The notes under the pieces: model-generated
Database searches by the model: none
What the model saw: only the letters and a program-made list of their open reading frames with translations
What the model was told of the DNA's origin: nothing
Source of the DNA: Collinsella sp.
GTDB taxonomy: Bacteria > Actinomycetota > Coriobacteriia > Coriobacteriales > Coriobacteriaceae
Direction of reading: 5' to 3'
DNA: 64,000 nt
NCBI GenBank assembly: GCA_019425045.1
Contig: JAHYYI010000006.1
Coordinates: 15,299-79,298, forward strand
Shown: piece by piece, positions 59,202-64,000 of the stretch
Layout of the letters: every line of letters starts with the position of its first letter
Position numbering within the stretch: the stretch's first letter is position 1
Position numbers and translations under genes: made by a program

Positions 59202-62003
59202 TTAAAGGGCATTCGCACACCTCTCGCAGATGTGAGCGTGACCGTTGTACTCGCCGACGGTGGTGCGGTAGTTCCAGCAACGGTCGCAGCACTCGCCCTC
59301 GGCAGCCTCGATGGCAACGGAGAGCTCCTCGCCCTGGGTCAGTTCAACAGCGGAGACGATGTAGAACTCGGCCAGGTCGACGGCCTTGTCGCCGGTCAGC
59401 AGCGCATACATCTCGGCGGGAACGACCGCCTTGACGCGGACCTGCTGGCTCTTAGTGAAGGTGCCGGCGGAGCGGGCATCCTCAAGGGCCTTGGTCACGG
59501 CGCTACGGAGCTCGAGCGAAGCCTCAAGCACGCCCTCAAACTCATTGGCCTCGTCGACCGTAATGGGCGACTTATACCAATCGAGCAGCGCGGCGTACTT
59601 CTGGTGATCGACGCATCCGGCGGGTGCATAGGCCATGGCCTCGTCGACCGTGTAGGACAGGATCGGCTGCAGGTCGCGCATGAGCATCGAGAAGAGCTCG
59701 GCAAGCACGGTCTGGGCGCTGCGGCGCTCGAGCGAGCCGGGCTTCTCGCAGTACAGACGGTCCTTCAGGGCGTCGAGATACACGTTGGAGAGCTCGGTAA
59801 CCACGAAGTCGTAAAGCGCACGGTAAGCGCGCGGGAACTCGTAGCAAGAGTAAGCGTCGTCGACCTCAGCCTGGACCTGGGTCAGACGGGCAACCATGAG
59901 CTTGTCGAGCGGCAGCAGGTCGGCAAAAGCGACGCCGTCGGTCTCGGGCTCAAACTGGCCCTCGAGCTCGGAAAGCAGGAAGCGCAGCGTGTTGCGGAAG
60001 CGACGGTAGGCATCGGACGTACGAGCGAGAATCTCGTGGTCGATGGAGACGTCGGAGCTAGTATCGACGGAGGCGACCCACAGGCGGATGATGTCGGCGC
60101 CCATCTCGTCACAGACTTTGTTGGGGTCGATGACGTTACCGAGCGACTTGGACATCTTGCGACCCTGGCCGTCGAGCGTGAAGCCCTGCGAGACGACCGC
60201 CTTGTACGGAGCGTGACCGTTGGCGCCCACCGAGGTGAGCAGCGAGCTCTGGAACCAACCGCGGTGCTGGTCGGAGCCCTCGAGATACACGTCCGCCGGA
60301 TACTCCAGCTCGGGGCGATACTCGCAGACGGCCTTCCAGGAGACGCCGGAGTCCCACCACACGTCGAGGATGTCCTTATCAGCCTTGAGGTGATGGCCGC
60401 CGCACTTGGGGCAGACGCAGGCCTCGCCCAGGTAGCTCTCGGGAGCGTCAGTGAACCAGGCGTCGGAGCCCTTCTCGTGGAAGAGCTTGATGACGGCGTC
60501 GAGCGTGGCGTCGTTCATGACCTTCTCGCCGCAGTCGGCGCATGTGTAACTGGGAATAGGCACGCCCCAGTTGCGCTGACGGCTGATGCACCAGTCGGGA
60601 CGCTGCTCGACCATGGCACCGATGCGGTTGGCCGCGTGGGCCGGATACCACTTGACGATCTCACGGACCTCCTTGCCAGCCTGCTCGCGCAAACCGGTCT
60701 TGTCCATCGAGACAAACCACTGGTCGGTAGCACGGAAGAGCACAGGGTGCTTGCAGCGCCAGCAGTGCGGATAGCTGTGCGTGATCTTCTTCTCGAGGAC
60801 CAGGGTGCCGCGCTCGCGCAGGAACTCGATGATGTGCGGATTGGCCTCATCGGTATCCATACCGCTGAAGGGGCCACCGGTGCCAAACTCCTCGCCGGTG
60901 TAGAACTTGCCGTCGTCATCGACCGGCATGCAGATGTCGGTGATGCCCTCCTTGAGGCAGGCAAAGTAGTCGTCGACGCCGTGGCCAGGCGAGTTGTGGA
61001 CGATGCCGGTACCGTCGTCGACACCGACGTAATCGGCCAGCAGCGCCACGCCCTCAACGCCGTCAAAGATCGGCTGCTTGTAGTGGATATGGTGGAAGGT
61101 CTCGGCGGGAACCACGTAGGGCTTGCCGTCGACCATGACCGGGGTGTACTCCCAGCCAAACTCCTCGCAGCACTTGGGAGCCAGGTCCTCGAGCATGACC
61201 TCGGCACGACCATCGTGCTCAACGGCGACGTAGGCGGCGCCGGGCTTGAGAGAAACTGCCTGGTCGGAGGGGATGGTCCACGGCGTGGTCGTCCAGATGA
61301 TGAAGTCGACCGGCCCGTCGAAGTTCTCGAGGCCGGCGGGCTTGGAGGTCACCTCAAAGCGAACGAAGATGGAGGGGCTCGTCTCGTCGGAGTACTCGAT
61401 CTCGGCCTCGGCGAGCGCCGTGTGGCAGTGCTTGCACCAGTGAACCGGCTTGTGGCCGCGATAGATCATGCCCTTATCGAACATGGCCTTGAAGACCTCG
61501 ATGTCGGCGGCGTCATGCTGGTGATAGAGCGTCAGGTAGGGATTGTCCCAGTCGCCGAGCACGCCCAGGCGACGAAATCCGGCCTTCTGCAGCTCGATGT
61601 TCTCGACAGCGAACTTGTTGCAGAGCTCACGGATCTTGGCCGTGGAAGTCTGGTTGAACTTCTCGGTGCCGAGCTTCTCCTCGACCTTGTGCTCGATCGG
61701 CTGGCCGTGGCAGTCCCAACCGGGGACGTAGGGAACCTCATAGCCCTGCATCATCCAGTAACGGTTGATCATGTCCTTGGAGATCTTGTTCATGGCATGG
61801 CCGATGTGGATCGGGCCGTTGGCGTACGGAGGACCGTCGTGCAGCACGAACTTCTTGTGACCCTCGTTCTTCTTCAGAACCTGCTCGTAGACCTTGTTGT
61901 CCTGCCAGTCCTTGAGTCGCTTGGGCTCGGACTTGGAAAGACCGGCACGCATGGGAAAACCGGTCTTGGGCAGATTCATCGTCTGCTTGTACTCGTTTGC
62001 CAC
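59202..62003 (-). CDS. ileS: Isoleucyl-tRNA synthetase
   Basis: The 933-aa protein is a class I synthetase with HIGH motif ANGPIHIGHAMNK, the GWDCHGQPIEHKV segment, the editing domain (GTGIVHNSPGHGVDDY), the KMSKS motif GRKMSKSLGNVIDP and a C-terminal zinc ribbon (CCDRCWNYR, HICERCANAL). The start is GTG 62003 with AAAGGGG upstream. A T-box leader controls it (62041-62340). Confidence 0.97.
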   Translation of the reverse strand: MANEYKQTMNLPKTGFPMRAGLSKSEPKRLKDWQDNKVYEQVLKKNEGHKKFVLHDGPPYANGPIHIGHAMNKISKDMINRYWMMQGYEVPYVPGWDCHGQPIEHKVEEKLGTEKFNQTSTAKIRELCNKFAVENIELQKAGFRRLGVLGDWDNPYLTLYHQHDAADIEVFKAMFDKGMIYRGHKPVHWCKHCHTALAEAEIEYSDETSPSIFVRFEVTSKPAGLENFDGPVDFIIWTTTPWTIPSDQAVSLKPGAAYVAVEHDGRAEVMLEDLAPKCCEEFGWEYTPVMVDGKPYVVPAETFHHIHYKQPIFDGVEGVALLADYVGVDDGTGIVHNSPGHGVDDYFACLKEGITDICMPVDDDGKFYTGEEFGTGGPFSGMDTDEANPHIIEFLRERGTLVLEKKITHSYPHCWRCKHPVLFRATDQWFVSMDKTGLREQAGKEVREIVKWYPAHAANRIGAMVEQRPDWCISRQRNWGVPIPSYTCADCGEKVMNDATLDAVIKLFHEKGSDAWFTDAPESYLGEACVCPKCGGHHLKADKDILDVWWDSGVSWKAVCEYRPELEYPADVYLEGSDQHRGWFQSSLLTSVGANGHAPYKAVVSQGFTLDGQGRKMSKSLGNVIDPNKVCDEMGADIIRLWVASVDTSSDVSIDHEILARTSDAYRRFRNTLRFLLSELEGQFEPETDGVAFADLLPLDKLMVARLTQVQAEVDDAYSCYEFPRAYRALYDFVVTELSNVYLDALKDRLYCEKPGSLERRSAQTVLAELFSMLMRDLQPILSYTVDEAMAYAPAGCVDHQKYAALLDWYKSPITVDEANEFEGVLEASLELRSAVTKALEDARSAGTFTKSQQVRVKAVVPAEMYALLTGDKAVDLAEFYIVSAVELTQGEELSVAIEAAEGECCDRCWNYRTTVGEYNGHAHICERCANAL

Positions 62004-62040
62004 GGTACCCCTTTCTTGTCATGGGCGCGCACGCCCTCTG

Positions 62041-62340
62041 GGCACCAAAAAAGCGCCCGTCCCTACAAGCTGGGACGAAGCGCCACAAAAACGGGCTGTA
62101 AGCCCGCAAAAGCTCTTCGCTTAACCACCCAGCTTAGATGCCCTCGCCCGCGTGATAGCGCGCTCGCATCCGTTACTCGGCTGGCCTGTATCGACGACCA
62201 TCTCGGCGATGTCTACTAAGACGTGCCTATGCGGCTCGTCCGTTGGGACCGCAGCTCCGGGGTGATTTTCATCGGTCGCATGCACGGGATCTCAGCGCTC
62301 CCCGCTCTCTGTGGCATGCGGACGGCCGACTACTCGTCCC
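62041..62340 (-). promoter_or_regulatory. T-box riboswitch, isoleucine-specific, in the ileS leader
   Basis: On the minus strand Stem I is closed by GGGAC (62336-62340) and GTCCC (62245-62249). It begins GGGACGAGTAG with the AGTA S-turn, has ACAGAGAGC, and carries the isoleucine specifier ATC (62264-62266) within GAAAATCACC. Further down, TGGT (62124-62127) inside AAGCT..AGCTT can pair with the tRNA acceptor end. Two terminators follow: CGGGCT-TAC-AGCCCG-TTTTTG (about 62086-62106) and a larger one ending TTTTTT (62047-62083). Uncharged tRNA-Ile should raise ileS expression. The canonical TGGNACCGCG box is not conserved. Confidence 0.85.
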
Positions 62341-62360
62341 CATCAACGCTTATGCGCTGT

Positions 62361-62369
62361 ATGGTAGCA
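62361..62369 (-). promoter_or_regulatory. Extended -10 promoter of the ileS leader
   Basis: TGCTACCAT on the minus strand is an extended -10 element; a weak -35-like TTTTCG lies 16 bases before TACCAT. Transcription would start near 62353, about a dozen bases before Stem I. A TTGACC nearby would give a start inside Stem I and was not used. Confidence 0.5.
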
Positions 62370-62490
62370 CGGTCAACGCCGGCGAAAAACCCTCAACACT
62401 GGTTTTATACTTTAGAAATTTCTCGCGGTCGCAAGCACTCACTTGGAGCAAAATACCTGAAAGCACTTTATCTAACGAAAGAAGGCTGCT

Positions 62491-63573
62491 ATGCGTACGA
62501 TTGGAATGAGCGACTACACCGTCGGCGAGGACTGCTTTGACGAGCTGCCCGGCGTGCTGGACGAGTACGGAGCGGCCAAGGTCGCGATTATCGGTGGTAA
62601 ACGAGCACTGGCCGCGGCGCTTCCCAGTATCGAAGCGGCACTGGAGGGCACCGACATCGAGATTCTGGAGACACGCGTCTACGGCACCAACAGCACGCGT
62701 GCCAATATCGCCAAGGTCGTGAACTCCCCTGCCTGCCAAGAAGCCGACGTTCTTATCGCATGCGGCGGCGGCAAAGCGCTCGACACCGTCAAGACGGCGG
62801 CCATCGAGCTCAAGAAGATCGTCTTTACGGTACCGACGATCTGCTCCAACTGCTCGGCCGCGACCGCCATTGCCGTTGTCTACAACGACGACGGCTCGCT
62901 CGAGGGCTATTCGTACCCCAACCGCCCCGCGCACATCTTCATCAACCCCAAGATCATCGCCGAGGCTCCGGCGGAGTACTTCTGGGCGGGCGTGGGCGAT
63001 GCCCTGTCCAAGCAGCCCGAGGTCGAGTACGCCACGAGCGCCGGCAACCTGGAGCACACCGCAGGTCTTGGCCTGGCGCTCGCACACACCTGCTCCGAGC
63101 CGCTGTTTACCTATGGCGTGCAGGGTCTTGAGGACGTTCGCCAGAACCTGTCGACCGAAGCCGTCAAGCAGATCGCGCTCGATATCGTGGTCAACACGGG
63201 CTACGTCTCCAACCTGACCAACCAAAACGATTACTACTACAACTCGAGCGTGGCGCATGCGTTCTACAACGCCACCTGCAGCATTCCGCGCGAGGGCACC
63301 TACCTGCATGGCGAGGTCGTGAGCCTGGGCGTGCTGGTGCTGTTTGCCTACACGGGCGATACCGAGAACCTTGAGCGCTACGCAGCCTTTAACAAGGAGA
63401 TGGGGCTGCCCGTGACGCTTGAGCAGGTCGGGCTTTCCGAGTCCGATATCCCCGCCCTGTGCGAGTATGCGCACGCCACCAACGAGTGGAAGCAGGGAAA
63501 CCCCGAGCCCTTCACGGACGAAAAATTCGCCGCCGCCATCAAGGCCACCGACGCTTACGGCCACACGCTCTAG
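62491..63573 (+). CDS. Glycerol-dehydrogenase-like iron-containing alcohol dehydrogenase
   Basis: The 360-aa protein has the GldA layout: KVAIIGGKRALAAALP, VLIACGGGKALDTVKTAA (NAD site), FTVPTICSNCSAATAIAVVY, the metal-binding region YFWAGVGDALSK and the histidine-bearing GTYLHGEVVSLGVLVLF. It should oxidise glycerol or a related diol with NAD, or reduce the ketone. Its ATG follows GAAGG. It is divergent from ileS and ends before two terminators. The exact substrate is uncertain. Confidence 0.85.
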   Translation: MRTIGMSDYTVGEDCFDELPGVLDEYGAAKVAIIGGKRALAAALPSIEAALEGTDIEILETRVYGTNSTRANIAKVVNSPACQEADVLIACGGGKALDTVKTAAIELKKIVFTVPTICSNCSAATAIAVVYNDDGSLEGYSYPNRPAHIFINPKIIAEAPAEYFWAGVGDALSKQPEVEYATSAGNLEHTAGLGLALAHTCSEPLFTYGVQGLEDVRQNLSTEAVKQIALDIVVNTGYVSNLTNQNDYYYNSSVAHAFYNATCSIPREGTYLHGEVVSLGVLVLFAYTGDTENLERYAAFNKEMGLPVTLEQVGLSESDIPALCEYAHATNEWKQGNPEPFTDEKFAAAIKATDAYGHTL

Positions 63574-63582
63574 GACTGACCC

Positions 63583-63623
63583 AAAACCACCACAAATGGG
63601 ACGGGCACCTTTCTGGTGGTTTT
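63583..63623. repeat. REP-like palindrome, family A, copy 2
   Basis: AAAACCACCA (63583-63592) and TGGTGGTTTT (63614-63623) flank CAAATGGGACGGGCACCTTTC, the same core as at 55939-55980 in opposite orientation. A T-run follows, so it can also end the dehydrogenase transcript. Confidence 0.85.
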
Positions 63624-63644
63624 TTATTGATCCAGCATTCAGTT

Positions 63645-63692
63645 CGTACTCGAACCCGATTCTTTACGAGAAAGGGTTCGGGTACGTTTTTT
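63645..63692 (+). terminator. Rho-independent terminator downstream of the dehydrogenase
   Basis: CGTAC.CGAACCC and GGGTTCG.GTACG pair and are followed by TTTTTT. It lies about 70 bases past the stop, after the REP-like palindrome. Confidence 0.85.
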
Positions 63693-63748
63693 GTTTATCG
63701 GAAATTCTGCGGAAGGACTACTCGGAACGGCAAACAGGAACGAACAGA

Positions 63749-63790
63749 GGCAGGGTATCATCGTGGTGATGGTATCCTGCCTTTTGTTTT
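63749..63790 (+). terminator. Second plus-strand terminator in tandem
   Basis: GGCAGGGTATCATC and GATGGTATCCTGCC pair over 14 bp with two G-U pairs and are followed by TTTTGTTTT. Between the two terminators (63693-63748) there is no gene; a short RNA or a second transcript ending here is possible. The window's last 200 bases (63791-64000) show no convincing coding region. Confidence 0.8.
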
Positions 63791-63900
63791 GCGGGATCAA
63801 GGTCGCTTTATGCGAACTTGATCGCCACTTATATAGCGCATTGATGGCAATTGCTTCGTACGTGCATACCGGGAGCCTGTACACCTCTGGCAAGGCGTAA

Positions 63901-63951
63901 CACACTAGACTTTGTTCCAAAGTCCGTGTGCTAAGGGGGCAGGCACCTTAG
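63901..63951. repeat. Paired hairpins including a family A-like core
   Basis: CACAC..GACTTTG and CAAAGTC.GTGTG form one hairpin (63901-63930). Directly after it CTAAGG-GGGCAGGCA-CCTTAG (63931-63951) forms another, whose GGGGGCAGGCACCTT matches the family A core with one change. It is probably a degenerate member of the repeat family. Confidence 0.55.
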
Positions 63952-64000
63952 AATTCCTGTGGAGTGTGTACGCACGTACGCAGGAAAACGGCAAAATTTC

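Noticed and set aside
59184..62219. 1011-codon open frame on the plus strand opposite ileS
   Set aside because: It is antisense to an unmistakable ileS with HIGH, KMSKS and zinc motifs. Long antisense frames arise from the codon bias of GC-rich genes, and its translation has no domain-like pattern.
63639..63920. Small open frames at the right end (63639-63920 minus, 63691-63900 plus)
   Set aside because: Both cross strong terminator hairpins and lack ribosome sites.

Overview
The window looks like about 64 kb of chromosome from a gut Coriobacteriia member (Actinomycetota), most likely Collinsella or a close relative. This is inferred from gene content: a high-GC genome with a fructose PTS, a translational housekeeping cluster recN-nadK-tlyA-xseB-nusB-Gls24-efp-pepP, an ileS T-box leader, and many palindromic intergenic repeats. 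No rRNA, CRISPR array or intact transposase was seen.

Layout. (1) 1-1171: 3' part of a MacB-like ABC permease. (2) About 1254-23800: a very GC-rich block that looks like an inserted cobalamin island. Its left arm is a 17-gene minus-strand operon, read cbiF-cbiD-cbiL-cbiG-cbiH-cbiET-cbiA-cobT-cobU-cobS-(cobU'-cobC)-cbiB-cobD-cbiP-cobO-cbiC-cbiJ, with nearly every junction overlapping. It covers the anaerobic route from cobalt-sirohydrochlorin to adenosylcobalamin. Its right arm is a plus-strand operon behind a strong sigma70 promoter and a cobalamin riboswitch: a Tat-exported lipoprotein cobaltochelatase (CbiK), a NEAT-like lipoprotein, a BtuF-like binding lipoprotein with an extra N-terminal domain, a BtuC-like permease and a BtuD-like ATPase with a Rossmann-like tail. 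The ATPase frame runs into the out-of-frame 3' remnant of another gene, which marks the right edge. (3) 23.9-27.8 kb: TetR regulator, flippase-like membrane protein, two tandem tRNA-Glu(CTC), CCA-adding enzyme. (4) 27.9-35.9 kb: fructose PTS regulon with two FruK paralogues, Enzyme I, HPr, fused EIIBCA and a divergent RpiR regulator, plus a 129-bp giant hairpin.

(5) 35.9-42.3 kb: recN to pepP. (6) 42.4-49.1 kb: a degenerate AroB-like protein, shikimate kinase, YqeG phosphatase, MltG, RuvX and AlaS. (7) 49.3-52.7 kb: small membrane protein, AI-2E-type permease, stress-type sigma factor, RsbW-like protein, and a DUF948-like coiled-coil protein. (8) 52.8-59 kb: RarA, dGTPase-like HD protein, prepilin peptidase, GT2 glycosyltransferase, RluD, LspA. 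(9) 59.2-64 kb: ileS with its T-box leader, a GldA-like dehydrogenase, tandem terminators and repeats.

How it fits together. The island pairs complete intracellular corrin synthesis with a surface chelatase and tetrapyrrole-type importer that alone carries the B12 riboswitch. Genes for 5,6-dimethylbenzimidazole synthesis, uroporphyrinogen methylation and cobalt (CbiMNQO) uptake are not in the window. The rest is ordinary core genome, with at least four hairpin repeat families sharing a GGGAC-type core in its intergenic regions.
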